Assembly (NCBI GenBank): GCA_018003035.1
Contig: JAGNEX010000005.1
Coordinates: 12,756-74,573, forward strand
Source of the DNA: Acidimicrobiia bacterium
Lineage (GTDB): Bacteria > Actinomycetota > Acidimicrobiia > IMCC26256 > JAGNEX01
Direction: 5' to 3'
DNA: 61,818 bases
Position numbers and translations under genes: made by a program. The notes under the pieces were generated by a model that was given only the letters and a program-made list of their open reading frames with translations, had not been told where the DNA came from and searched no databases. Below are positions 17,131-25,969 of this stretch, in pieces. The number at the start of each line of letters is the position of its first letter. The first letter of the stretch is position 1.

Positions 17131-19011
17131 TTATCGAGCGGTCGTCGCAGCTCGCTCCAGGTAGCCTCGGTCAGAGATCGAAGGCGTGGTCATGGCGCCT
17201 GGAACCCGCTGGGCGGAGGCCAACTCGGCAAGGTCGATCTCGCCCGGTGCGGTGACGGGCGACGCTGCGTTCAGCACTCGATAGGACGCGGGAACCACCG
17301 CTCGCAGATAGGCACCGAGACGGACAAACGATCGGCCCGTTCGTCGAAACCTGTAGCGGATCGGAACCTCGCGATACCCAAAACCCTTCATCACTAGATC
17401 GAGCGTGAGCACCTGTGCGTAGTTGTAGTCGTGGGCCACGACAGCGGCGCGGGCCGCGTCCGAAGACAGCGCTCTATATCCCGACTGACCATCGGTAACG
17501 GGAAGTCTGGTCATGTACCGAACCCACAAAGTCAGCAATCGGTTTCCCGCTTTGCGATGTGGCCGCATCGAAAGGATCTGACCGGCGAACCGGCTTCCGA
17601 CGACGTAGTGCGCGTCCCCAGACAGGATCGGGCCGACGATGTCGCCAAGTTGGCTGGGATCGTATTCGCCGTCCGCATCGCAGAATGCCGCCGCAGCAGC
17701 TCCGAGGCGCACCGATTCGAAAAGGCCCGTCGCCACCGCCGCGCCAAGACCACGGTGTCGGTCGTGATGTACGACGATCGCGCCGGCGTCGCGCGCCCGT
17801 TGAGCGGTCTGATCGGTGCTGGCGTCGTCGATCACGATGGTCAGTACCCGATGGCCACCGACGTTGCTTGGAACGCTCGCGATGACCGAACAGATGCGCG
17901 CTTCTTCGTTTCGCGCCGGCAAAAACATCACGATCGGAGCGGGCGCGCCCGCCAAGTCCGCTGCACGGGGGCGCCCGGGCAGGTTTTCCAGCGGCCGGTT
18001 TGGCTGCGGCAAGGCGCGCTCGGGAAGGTTGAGCGGGACCCGACTCCGTCCAAACATTCCCGGGTCGGGAACGAACAGGGCGGGAACCCCAACAAGGAGG
18101 CTGTACGCGGTTTTGACGGCGTGCAACATGACCGCCATCGCAAGTGCCACGTCAAGGGGTACACCGACGAGCCCGAGCGCGCTGGACGCAGCGAGTTCGT
18201 AGGTCCCAACGCCCGCAGGGGTCACGGCAAGCATCTGCGCCGAGACCGCAACGGCGAGCACAAAGACCGAGTCAGCGGGCGAAAGTTCGGCCCCGAACCA
18301 CCGGGCAACCATCCAGACGACCGTCGCTTCGGCCAACCAGGCAGCGGCAACCAGTGTCAGGGTCCGCGGACGAGCCAAACCTTGGCGGAACTTGTTCAAA
18401 CCAGCATGAACATTGCTCACGGTTTCGCGGTCGAGGCCGGCGTTGCTGTCCGTTCCACGCGGAGCGTCCACGCCCGCTCGGTTCGGCTCGTCGTGTAACA
18501 GCCAGAACGTCGCTACCGCAGCGGCGACCGCAGCGACTCCAAGGGCCGCACCCCACCAGCCGACACGGTCGGCCATGAGCGACGGGGCGGCAACCAGCCC
18601 AAGCAACAACAGCGCCACCGTGTCAGCGGCACGCAGGCCGACGCTAGAGACCGTCGCGTCCCTCACAGAGATCGGCGAACGGCGAACGGCGGAGACGACG
18701 CGGAGGGGTTCACCCATCCTCAGAGGTAGAACATGGTTGCCCAACAGGGCGACATGGATTGCTGCGAGAGCTTGGCTGAAGGAGATCGACGGGCTGACCG
18801 CGCACCAGGCAACGGCTCGCAGGGAAAAGGCGGTGCCGAGGGCACCGAAGACGACGAATACTCCTGCCGGCTGCTGGCGCACGCGTCTCCACGCGACATC
18901 CATCAAGTGCCAGTCGACGCTTCGAAACAACCAGACGACCGCCACCACGCCGAGGGCAATCGCCAGCACAAGGGCGGGTTTGCCGAACCGTTCAAAGAGT
19001 CGCCGTGCCAT
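17131..19011 (-). CDS. LPG_synthase_TM domain fused to a GT2 glycosyltransferase
   Basis: The 626-residue protein has about eight membrane helices in residues 1-330 with the LPG_synthase_TM/AglD-like motifs GNHVLPLRMGE and AVTPAGVGTYE. A linker rich in Pro/Arg leads to a GT2 domain: FLPARNEEARI, VIDDASTDQTA, and FCDADGEYDPSQL with the metal-binding DxD. GT2 domains of this type resemble dolichol/polyprenol-phosphate sugar transferases, so it may charge a lipid carrier. ATG 19011 gives MARRLFERF directly before the first helix. A TAACAT box lies eight bases upstream. It diverges from the iron transporter. Confidence 0.82.
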   Translation of the reverse strand: MARRLFERFGKPALVLAIALGVVAVVWLFRSVDWHLMDVAWRRVRQQPAGVFVVFGALGTAFSLRAVAWCAVSPSISFSQALAAIHVALLGNHVLPLRMGEPLRVVSAVRRSPISVRDATVSSVGLRAADTVALLLLGLVAAPSLMADRVGWWGAALGVAAVAAAVATFWLLHDEPNRAGVDAPRGTDSNAGLDRETVSNVHAGLNKFRQGLARPRTLTLVAAAWLAEATVVWMVARWFGAELSPADSVFVLAVAVSAQMLAVTPAGVGTYELAASSALGLVGVPLDVALAMAVMLHAVKTAYSLLVGVPALFVPDPGMFGRSRVPLNLPERALPQPNRPLENLPGRPRAADLAGAPAPIVMFLPARNEEARICSVIASVPSNVGGHRVLTIVIDDASTDQTAQRARDAGAIVVHHDRHRGLGAAVATGLFESVRLGAAAAAFCDADGEYDPSQLGDIVGPILSGDAHYVVGSRFAGQILSMRPHRKAGNRLLTLWVRYMTRLPVTDGQSGYRALSSDAARAAVVAHDYNYAQVLTLDLVMKGFGYREVPIRYRFRRTGRSFVRLGAYLRAVVPASYRVLNAASPVTAPGEIDLAELASAQRVPGAMTTPSISDRGYLERAATTAR

Positions 19012-19019
19012 AGAGTCAG

Positions 19020-19025
19020 ATGTTA
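19020..19025 (-). promoter_or_regulatory. possible -10 box (TAACAT)
   Basis: TAACAT on the minus strand lies eight bases before ATG 19011, with TTGCAT about 18 bases further upstream as a weak -35. A leaderless or near-leaderless message is possible. Confidence 0.35.
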
Positions 19026-19166
19026 AGAAGGCTAAACAAGTCGATGCAAGGCCAGTTCCCAACCGTGCCCAGGGGGGTCCTATCATTTGCCCCCCGAACG
19101 CTTCTCACGTCAGCGGAGAAGCGACGCATCTGCTGATGGTTTCCACTGCAAGGTTCAGGAGCTCTA

Positions 19167-20177
19167 ATGGGCAGACGTCTGGCGGCGAGTGTCTTTACCG
19201 TGGTGGCCGCGGCTACCGCGCTCTTTGGCTGCGGTTCCGACAGTAAGGGCACGGTCGTGGTTTATACCGGCCGCCACTACGACGTCGAGAAAGCCTTCGA
19301 CCAGTTCGCCAAGGACACCGGCATCTCGGTGCAGTTCCTTCCCGGTAACGACGCCGAACTCCGGGAACGGATCGAGGCCGAAGGTGAGGAAACGACCGCC
19401 GATGTGTACCTGACTGTCGATGCGGCAAACCTGGCAATCGGCACCGAACAGGGGATCTTCCGGGCCATCAAATCACCAGTGCTCGACGCTGCTGTGCCCG
19501 AATCCCTCCGCGACCCGGACGGTCGTTGGTACGGACTGAGCCTCCGAGCCCGCACGATCGTGTTCAACCCAGAAGCGATCGACCGCGAGGACGTCCCCAC
19601 CACCTACGAGGAGCTCGCCGACCCCAAATGGAAGGGGCGGCTGTGCCTGCGAAACTCTTCCAACGTCTACACCCAATCCCTCGTCGCCAGCCTGATCGCC
19701 CACGACGGCTACGACGAGGCGCTCAACGTGGTGAAGGGGTGGGCGGACAACGCAGACATCATGGCTAACGACGTGCTGATCCTCGAGTCGATCGCCGAAG
19801 GGGCTTGTGATGTCGGTATCGCCAACCATTACTACCTGGCTCGCCTCCTCCAAGACGATCCTGACTTTCCCGTAGAACTCCTCTGGGCCGACCAAGACGG
19901 GTTGGGTGTCCACGTCAACATCTCCGGCGGCGGAGTCACCAAGTACGCGGATGACCCCGACCTCGCCCAACAGTTGCTCGAATGGTTGGCGACCGATGGC
20001 CAGAAGGTCTTCGTTGACGGCAACCACGAGTACCCCGTCAACCCCGACATTGAACCGGACGACCTCATCTCGGAAAACTTTGGCGCCGACTTTCGCCAAG
20101 ATGACCTGAACGCGCAGACGTTTGGGGAACTCAATGCCGAAGCGGTCAAGTTGATGGATGAGGCCGGGTACAAATAG
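19167..20177 (+). CDS. fbpA: iron(III)-type ABC transporter substrate-binding lipoprotein
   Basis: The 336-residue protein has a signal and lipobox (ATALFGC), then the FbpA/FutA start VVVYTGRHYDVEKAFDQFAK. Further family features are GRWYGLSLRARTIVFNP, DPKWKGRLCLRNSSNVY and ANHYYLARLL, whose paired tyrosines are the Fe ligands of the family. It captures ferric iron outside the membrane and delivers it to the permease three bases downstream. AGGAG precedes ATG at normal spacing. I assign iron from the family and the Tyr-Tyr motif; no clear Fur/IdeR box is seen upstream. Confidence 0.85.
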   Translation: MGRRLAASVFTVVAAATALFGCGSDSKGTVVVYTGRHYDVEKAFDQFAKDTGISVQFLPGNDAELRERIEAEGEETTADVYLTVDAANLAIGTEQGIFRAIKSPVLDAAVPESLRDPDGRWYGLSLRARTIVFNPEAIDREDVPTTYEELADPKWKGRLCLRNSSNVYTQSLVASLIAHDGYDEALNVVKGWADNADIMANDVLILESIAEGACDVGIANHYYLARLLQDDPDFPVELLWADQDGLGVHVNISGGGVTKYADDPDLAQQLLEWLATDGQKVFVDGNHEYPVNPDIEPDDLISENFGADFRQDDLNAQTFGELNAEAVKLMDEAGYK

Positions 20178-20179
20178 CG

Positions 20180-21889
20180 GTGGGTGCGTTGAGAACGCGG
20201 GCGACGGCAAGTCCCCTCCCATCGGGACGGCCGACAACGTCGTGGCGAGACAAACTCAGCCGCCTCGGCTGGCCCGCGGTCACCCTGGGTGCGGCACTGG
20301 CGGTGCTGGCACCGCTCGGGTTCGTCGTGTTCAGCCTGTTCCCTCCGTCAACCGACGTCTGGCGCGAACAGTGGCAGACCCGGCTACCGGGGCAGCTCTG
20401 GGACACCGCCGTTCTGCTGACCGGCGTCGCTATCGGAACGGTCACCCTCGGCGCATCCCTAGCCTGGCTGACCACCGCATATCGCTTTCCCGGGTCGAAG
20501 GTCTTTTCGTGGCTGTTGATCGCGCCGCTCGCCGTTCCGAGCTACGTATTGGGGTTCATTACCTTGTCGGTGATCGGCTACACCGGTCCTGTCCAAGGTT
20601 GGTGGAGGGACGTCTTTGGACAAGACGCCTGGTTCCCTGAGGTCCGCTCCATCTGGGGCGCGATCGTCGTGTTCACCCTCGTGTTGTACCCGTATGTCTT
20701 TCTGTTGGCCCGGGCCGCATTGAGCGACCAGGCGGGCGGCGCCTATCAGGTAGCTCGCAGCCTGGGCGCGCCACCTTCTGAGGCGGCCCGTCGTGTTGTG
20801 CTGCCACTCCTTCGCCCCGCGATCGCTGCGGGCGCGGCGATCGCCATGATGGAAACGCTGACCGACTTCGCAACGGTTCAGTACTTCGACATCGAGACCG
20901 TTTCGGTCGGTGTCTTCCGCATCTGGCGCGGCACGTTTGACCGTAACGCCGCGGCGGAGTTCGCCAGCCTCGTCCTGGCGTTCGCTCTCATCGTGATCGC
21001 CATCGAACGCGTAGCACGGGGCCGCGCACGGTTCGACCAGTCAAGTGGCCAAGACGCGTTCATTCGCCCCATCGTGCTGAGCGGCCGATCGAAGTGGTTG
21101 GCCTCCGCCGGCTGCCTTTCGGTGTTGCTACTGGCGTTCGGCGCACCCATCGCTCAGCTCGTCTCCTGGGCAACTTCGCAGCTCGCCGACGGCGATGTCG
21201 GCCGGATTTGGGAACAGTTCTCCGGGTACCTCAAAAGTTCCGCCTCACTAGCAATCGTCGCGTCGGCGTCGTGCCTGATCGTTGCATTCTTCGTCGCGAA
21301 TGCGGGTCGCTTCAGCGATTCGGTACTCGTTCGCGCCACTACCAGGCTCAGCGCCGCTGGGTATGCCGTCCCGGGACCGGTCATTGCTATGGGCGTGTTG
21401 TTGACGACGATCGCGCTCGACGACGCGCTCGAATCGATCGGTTTGGACCTACCGGGGGCGGTCGCCACCGGGTCGTTTGTCGGCTTGGTGTACGCCTACT
21501 CGGTTCGGTTCCTTGCCCCTGGTCTGCAGGCGATCGAGTCTGGGCTGAGTCAGATCCCTGACGAATTGACAGCATCTGCGCGCACTCTCGGCTGGCGCCC
21601 CGCCCGAATCGCGGGACGCATCCACCTCCCGATGGCGCGCACCTCGATGGTAAGCGCCGCCGTACTGGTCGCCGTAGACGCGATCAAAGAGCTGCCAATC
21701 GCCTTGTTGCTACGACCGTTCGGTTTCGACACCCTGCCGATCTGGACGTACAACTTGGCGTCGGAATCCCGATACCCCCAGGCGTCGATCCCGGCCTTGG
21801 CGATCGTTCTGGTCGCGATGGTGCCCGTCGCCGTACTTTCGCTGCAGCTCAGACGTACCCGTCGGGCTCAAGAGGCAGGAACGCAGTGA
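20180..21889 (+). CDS. fbpB: iron-type ABC transporter permease
   Basis: The 569-residue protein has two BPD_transp_1 units, each with the EAA loop: ARSLGAPPSEAARRVVLPLL in the first half and ARTLGWRPARIAGRIHLPMA in the second. About twelve hydrophobic spans fit FbpB-type double permeases. The GTG start lies three bases after the binding-protein stop, and the ATPase start overlaps its TGA, so the three genes are one operon. It forms the membrane channel for the ferric-iron importer. Confidence 0.88.
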   Translation: MGALRTRATASPLPSGRPTTSWRDKLSRLGWPAVTLGAALAVLAPLGFVVFSLFPPSTDVWREQWQTRLPGQLWDTAVLLTGVAIGTVTLGASLAWLTTAYRFPGSKVFSWLLIAPLAVPSYVLGFITLSVIGYTGPVQGWWRDVFGQDAWFPEVRSIWGAIVVFTLVLYPYVFLLARAALSDQAGGAYQVARSLGAPPSEAARRVVLPLLRPAIAAGAAIAMMETLTDFATVQYFDIETVSVGVFRIWRGTFDRNAAAEFASLVLAFALIVIAIERVARGRARFDQSSGQDAFIRPIVLSGRSKWLASAGCLSVLLLAFGAPIAQLVSWATSQLADGDVGRIWEQFSGYLKSSASLAIVASASCLIVAFFVANAGRFSDSVLVRATTRLSAAGYAVPGPVIAMGVLLTTIALDDALESIGLDLPGAVATGSFVGLVYAYSVRFLAPGLQAIESGLSQIPDELTASARTLGWRPARIAGRIHLPMARTSMVSAAVLVAVDAIKELPIALLLRPFGFDTLPIWTYNLASESRYPQASIPALAIVLVAMVPVAVLSLQLRRTRRAQEAGTQ

Positions 21890-22986
21890 TGAAGGACCCG
21901 GTCGCCACGACAGGACCCGCTCCGGATGGGAACGCAGAGCAAGAGGTCCGTGGAGCCCCCGCCGTGAGTGTCGAAGATGCGCGCAAGAACTTTGGTTCCA
22001 CCGTGGCCCTCGATGGGGTGAGCCTTACCCTTGCTGCCGGTGAACGCTGCGCCCTCGTTGGACCGAGCGGGTGCGGCAAGTCGACCCTGCTTCGGGCCGT
22101 CGCCGGTCTGGGACCCCTGGACGGAGGTCGTCTTTTCATCGGCGGCGAGTGCGTCGATGACGGATCCCGAGCGTTGCCCCCTGAATCGCGGCGGATCGGC
22201 CTGGTCTTTCAAGAACATGCCCTGTTCCCGCATATGACGGTCGCAGCCAACGTGGTATTTGGGATCCGCAACCAAAAACGCTCCGCGTCCGACGAACGCG
22301 TTGCTGAAATGCTGAACCTGGTCGGCCTCGGCGGCTATGCCAACCGCTACCCGCACGAGTTGTCCGGCGGTGAGCGACAGCGGGTCGCGTTGGCACGAGC
22401 ACTTGCCCCCGCTCCACAGCTGATGCTCTTCGACGAGCCGTTTGCCAGCCTCGATACAAATCTGCGCGGCCAGTTGCGATCGGCGGTGATCGATGCCCTG
22501 GCCGCCACCCAGACCCCTGCGATCATCGTGACCCACGACCAGCAAGAAGCGCTCGCAGTCGGGGATCGCGTGGCGGTCATGCGCAGCGGCAGGCTCGTGC
22601 AGATCGACACCCCGTACGCCGTCTTCCATCGCCCGGTCGACCGCTTTGTCGGAGCATTCATGGGAGAAGCGGCGTTCCTGCCGCTCGCTGGAACGCAAGC
22701 TGCCCCGGAGACGTCGCTGGGAACGCTCGACGCTCCGGTCGACGGCCTGGACGGGGCGTTGGCGATGGTGCGTCCGTCGGATGTGACGTTCATCGAGCGG
22801 TCAGACGGCACCGCCGCGATCGTCGACGCCGAGTTCCAGGGCGCGCGTTGGAGTTACCGGGTGCAGGTGCCAGACGGGTTGATCTCGGTCGAGATGTCCC
22901 ACACAACACCCTTTGAAATCGGTCAGCGTGGCGACGTTGAACTGCTGCCGGGGCACCGCCAAGTGGCCGTGCGCCCAGACCGTTGA
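21889..22986 (+). CDS. fbpC: iron-type ABC transporter ATP-binding protein
   Basis: The protein has the Walker A GPSGCGKST, Q-loop VFQEHALFPHMTV, signature LSGGERQRVALARAL, Walker B LMLFDEPFASLD and switch HDQQEA. A C-terminal beta domain of about 110 residues is of the kind found in FbpC/PotA-type ATPases. ATG 21889 overlaps the permease TGA by one base; a GTG three bases earlier is an alternative. It drives uptake by the preceding two proteins at the inner face of the membrane. Confidence 0.88.
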   Translation: MKDPVATTGPAPDGNAEQEVRGAPAVSVEDARKNFGSTVALDGVSLTLAAGERCALVGPSGCGKSTLLRAVAGLGPLDGGRLFIGGECVDDGSRALPPESRRIGLVFQEHALFPHMTVAANVVFGIRNQKRSASDERVAEMLNLVGLGGYANRYPHELSGGERQRVALARALAPAPQLMLFDEPFASLDTNLRGQLRSAVIDALAATQTPAIIVTHDQQEALAVGDRVAVMRSGRLVQIDTPYAVFHRPVDRFVGAFMGEAAFLPLAGTQAAPETSLGTLDAPVDGLDGALAMVRPSDVTFIERSDGTAAIVDAEFQGARWSYRVQVPDGLISVEMSHTTPFEIGQRGDVELLPGHRQVAVRPDR

Positions 22987-23034
22987 TCCGCAGACCGATG
23001 ACACCGGACAGATGAACCAAGAACGGCAACGGTC

Positions 23035-24477
23035 GTGACCACTTCGGTAGACGTTGCAGTGGTCGGCGGAGGTCCCGCAGGCCTCACGGTGGCCGACGCT
23101 GCGGTTCGTCGCGGCCACTCGCTCCTGCTGATCGAGGCCGCCCCAACGGTGGGTGGCATGTCGGCCAGTTTTGAGGTCGCCGGTCAACGGGTCGATTACG
23201 GCAGCCACCGTCTTCATCCTGCCGCTCCGCCCGAGGTCGCACAGTTGCTCGCGGACCTGCTGGGCGACGACCTGCAGATTCGACCCCGCAGGGGACGTCT
23301 TCGAGTGGCGGGCGGCTGGACAGCGTTCCCATTGCAGCCGAAGGCCTTGGCGCGAGACCTCCCGATTGGCATCGCTGCTCGTGCCACATCAAGCGTTGCC
23401 GGCTCGGCTCTGCGACGCGCTGCGAGGCGTGGCCGTGTATTCGACGGGCCAGACACCTACGAGACGGTCATTTCGTCGGGGCTCGGGAGCTTTGCGCTCG
23501 AACGCTTTCACCGACCGATGTCCACCAAGCTCTGGGGTGTCGACCCCAGCGAACTCGACGGTGAACTCGCGAGGCGACGGATCAGCGTCAGATCGCCGGG
23601 GGCGCTCATCTCGGCGCTGCGCCGCGGCCCGCAAGGCACGTTTTGGTACCCGCGGCTTGGCTTCGGCCAGGTCGTCGAAGCCCTGGCCGCGCGAATCGTC
23701 GACGGAGGAGCGACGATCCTGACCTCTACCGAGGTGGCAGGAATTGCCTTTGGTGATGTCACCAGCAAACCAATGATCACCCTGGGCGACCGCCGCCGCA
23801 TCGAGGCTGGGCGCATCTTTTGGACCGGAACCGCCGAATCGCTCATGTCAGCTTGTTCGACGGCGGCCAACTCTGGGGCGAGCCGGACGGACGGCACGGT
23901 TGGGGAACCCGCCACCAGCGACTCTGCCCCGACCCGTCGCGGCGTCCTCCTCGTGTACCTCGCCCTTAAACAGAACGAGTTCAGCAGCTTCGACGCGCAC
24001 TACGTACCCGACCTCGACGTCCCATTTCACCGTTTGTCCGAACCGAAGAAGTACCGAGACGGACCCGACCCGGTCGGCCAGACCGTCCTGTGTGCAGAAA
24101 TTGCGTCGACACCCGGCGACGTCCATTGGCAGGCATCCGATGCTGAACTTGAGACGCTCGTCATCGAGGCAATGAGCCGGATCGGCCTCGCGCCCAGCGG
24201 ACCGGTGGTGCACTGCGAAACTCGCCGGATCGCCTCGGTATACCCGGTGCTGCGACCAGGTGATCAAGACCGCAGGGCATGCCTTTTGGCCTCGCTCGAC
24301 GATCGAGCTGGAGTCACGCTCCTCGGCCGACAGGGGCGAATCAGCGGCGACAACATCCACCACGTCATGCAGATGGGCCTCGACGCGGCTGCCTGCCTCG
24401 GCGTCGACGGCGCATGGGACCGCAACCGGTGGGCCAACGCGACGCAAGGCTTTGAACGCTTTGTGGTCGAAGATTAA
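23035..24477 (+). CDS. FAD-dependent amine-oxidase-fold oxidoreductase
   Basis: The 480-residue protein opens with the dinucleotide motif VVGGGPAGLTVADAA followed by LLLIEAAPTVGGM and YGSHRLHP, typical of the protoporphyrinogen oxidase/phytoene desaturase/UDP-galactopyranose mutase group. A C-terminal HHVMQMGLDAAA completes the FAD site. SHRLHP and VDPSEL resemble PPOX-like enzymes in sugar clusters that act on nucleotide sugars or lipids, so a glycan or lipid role is inferred. GTG start; the next gene overlaps its end by 17 bases. Confidence 0.78.
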   Translation: MTTSVDVAVVGGGPAGLTVADAAVRRGHSLLLIEAAPTVGGMSASFEVAGQRVDYGSHRLHPAAPPEVAQLLADLLGDDLQIRPRRGRLRVAGGWTAFPLQPKALARDLPIGIAARATSSVAGSALRRAARRGRVFDGPDTYETVISSGLGSFALERFHRPMSTKLWGVDPSELDGELARRRISVRSPGALISALRRGPQGTFWYPRLGFGQVVEALAARIVDGGATILTSTEVAGIAFGDVTSKPMITLGDRRRIEAGRIFWTGTAESLMSACSTAANSGASRTDGTVGEPATSDSAPTRRGVLLVYLALKQNEFSSFDAHYVPDLDVPFHRLSEPKKYRDGPDPVGQTVLCAEIASTPGDVHWQASDAELETLVIEAMSRIGLAPSGPVVHCETRRIASVYPVLRPGDQDRRACLLASLDDRAGVTLLGRQGRISGDNIHHVMQMGLDAAACLGVDGAWDRNRWANATQGFERFVVED

Positions 24478-25888
24478 GTCCCAGAGCGCGGCACCAACGC
24501 CGAGCCAGCTCCCGATTCGTTCATGGCTTTTGATCGTGGCGGTGGCGGTTCTCCTGGCGAACCTTGCGGGCCTCAACGCGCGGGCGACGTACGGTGCTCG
24601 GGTCAGCGGCGACGAGCCGCAGTACCTCCTGACGGCGACGAGCATTGGGGAAGATGGCGACCTCAACATCGCCGACGAGCTCGCCGAAGAACGCTTTCGC
24701 ACGTACCACCGAGCAGATCTGAATGGCCAGACGTTCAGCCTCGACCCGCAGGGAACCCAGATCAGCCCTCACGACCCCGGTTTGCCCGCGCTTTTGGCGG
24801 TCCCTATGCGTCTCGGAGGCTGGCGAGGGGCAAAAGCGGCGCTGATTGCGTTCGGGGTTGCGTGCGCCGTCGGGACCGCATGGATAGCAATCCGAAAGCT
24901 GGGCGTCGCCCCTTCAGTGGCGGCGACGTCATCGATCGCGGCTGGCTGCTCGCTGCCGCTTGCCGCGTACTCCACCCAGGTGTACCCCGAGATTGTGGCC
25001 GCCTGTCTGCTGCTTGTCATCGTCGGTGCGCTGCTGACCCCGGCGAGCGACGATGCCTTCCAGTGGTGGTTCTGGGCGGGGGTGTTGGCCGTAACGCTCA
25101 TGCCGTGGCTCTCGATCAAGTACTTACCGGTGGCGGCAGCGGCAGGTTTGGCGCTGGTGTGGACGCGGCGAGACGACGGAGCGCTGCTAGTGGTGACCGC
25201 CTGCTTTGTCGCGTTGTGTGGCGTCGTCTACTTGGTGGCTCACCGCGAGATGTTCGGCGGTTGGACCGCGTACGCCACGGGCGACCATTTCATCCAGACC
25301 GGCGAGTTCAGCGTGATGGGAAGCTCCCCCAATCCGGTCGGGCGGACGCGGCGACTCGTCGGTCTGCTGCTCGACCGCACGTTTGGCATCGCCGTCTGGC
25401 AGCCATTTTGGCTGCTTCTCCCCGTCGGGCTGGGTGCTGCGGCCGGGGCGCGACGCTCTGGACTGCGCCTCTTGCTCTTCATCGTTGCCAGCGGTTGGCT
25501 CACCGCCACCTTTGTGGCGTTCACCATGCACGGCTGGTGGGTGCCCGGCCGCCAGATCGTCGTCGTCATGCCAATCGCCACCCTGCTCATCGCCGTATGG
25601 CTGGGTAGGTTTTCGCGGCCGGCAGCCCTAGCCCTGGGAGCGATCGGAGCGATCGGGATCGTCAACTGGCTGTGGCTCGCATTGGAGGCCAGCAATGGAG
25701 CCCTCCGGTTGATCATCGACGCGCCAAACACGGCGAACCCTCTGCCCCACGCGCTCATGGCGATCACGCCCGACGGTATGCGCGCCTCGGCAACAGATGA
25801 CGTCTTGCTGGTTGCTTACGGGGCGGTGCTGCTCGCCACGGTCGGATGGGGCTACGTCACAGCACGTCGGGCCGGCCAGCAGGCGTGA
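24461..25888 (+). CDS. GT-C-like membrane glycosyltransferase, unclassified
   Basis: The 475-residue protein has about eleven hydrophobic spans. Its first extracellular loop carries SGDEPQYLL, like the D-E motif of GT-C/PMT-type enzymes that use lipid-phosphate sugar donors. I chose TTG 24461, which overlaps the upstream stop by 17 bases; the open frame continues further upstream but in the shadow of the FAD gene. The LPG-GT2 fusion nearby could make the lipid-linked sugar donor. Acceptor unknown. Confidence 0.65.
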   Translation: MWSKIKSQSAAPTPSQLPIRSWLLIVAVAVLLANLAGLNARATYGARVSGDEPQYLLTATSIGEDGDLNIADELAEERFRTYHRADLNGQTFSLDPQGTQISPHDPGLPALLAVPMRLGGWRGAKAALIAFGVACAVGTAWIAIRKLGVAPSVAATSSIAAGCSLPLAAYSTQVYPEIVAACLLLVIVGALLTPASDDAFQWWFWAGVLAVTLMPWLSIKYLPVAAAAGLALVWTRRDDGALLVVTACFVALCGVVYLVAHREMFGGWTAYATGDHFIQTGEFSVMGSSPNPVGRTRRLVGLLLDRTFGIAVWQPFWLLLPVGLGAAAGARRSGLRLLLFIVASGWLTATFVAFTMHGWWVPGRQIVVVMPIATLLIAVWLGRFSRPAALALGAIGAIGIVNWLWLALEASNGALRLIIDAPNTANPLPHALMAITPDGMRASATDDVLLVAYGAVLLATVGWGYVTARRAGQQA

Positions 25889-25969
25889 CCGACTCACGCC
25901 CGCCAACGAGCGAAGTCTCCACGACCGCTGGACGGTTCAATCACCGACCTAGACCCGCCTTGGCACTGC

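Noticed and set aside
17431-18498. Plus-strand 355-codon frame within the LPG-GT2 fusion
   Set aside because: The minus-strand product shows complete motifs (GNHVLPLRMGE, DADGEYD); the plus frame is basic, low-complexity and without a start site context.
19012-19166. Possible IdeR/DtxR iron box in front of the iron transporter
   Set aside because: The best stretch, around GGCTAA at 19029-19034, matches only about half of the 19-base consensus and lacks symmetry, so I do not call it.
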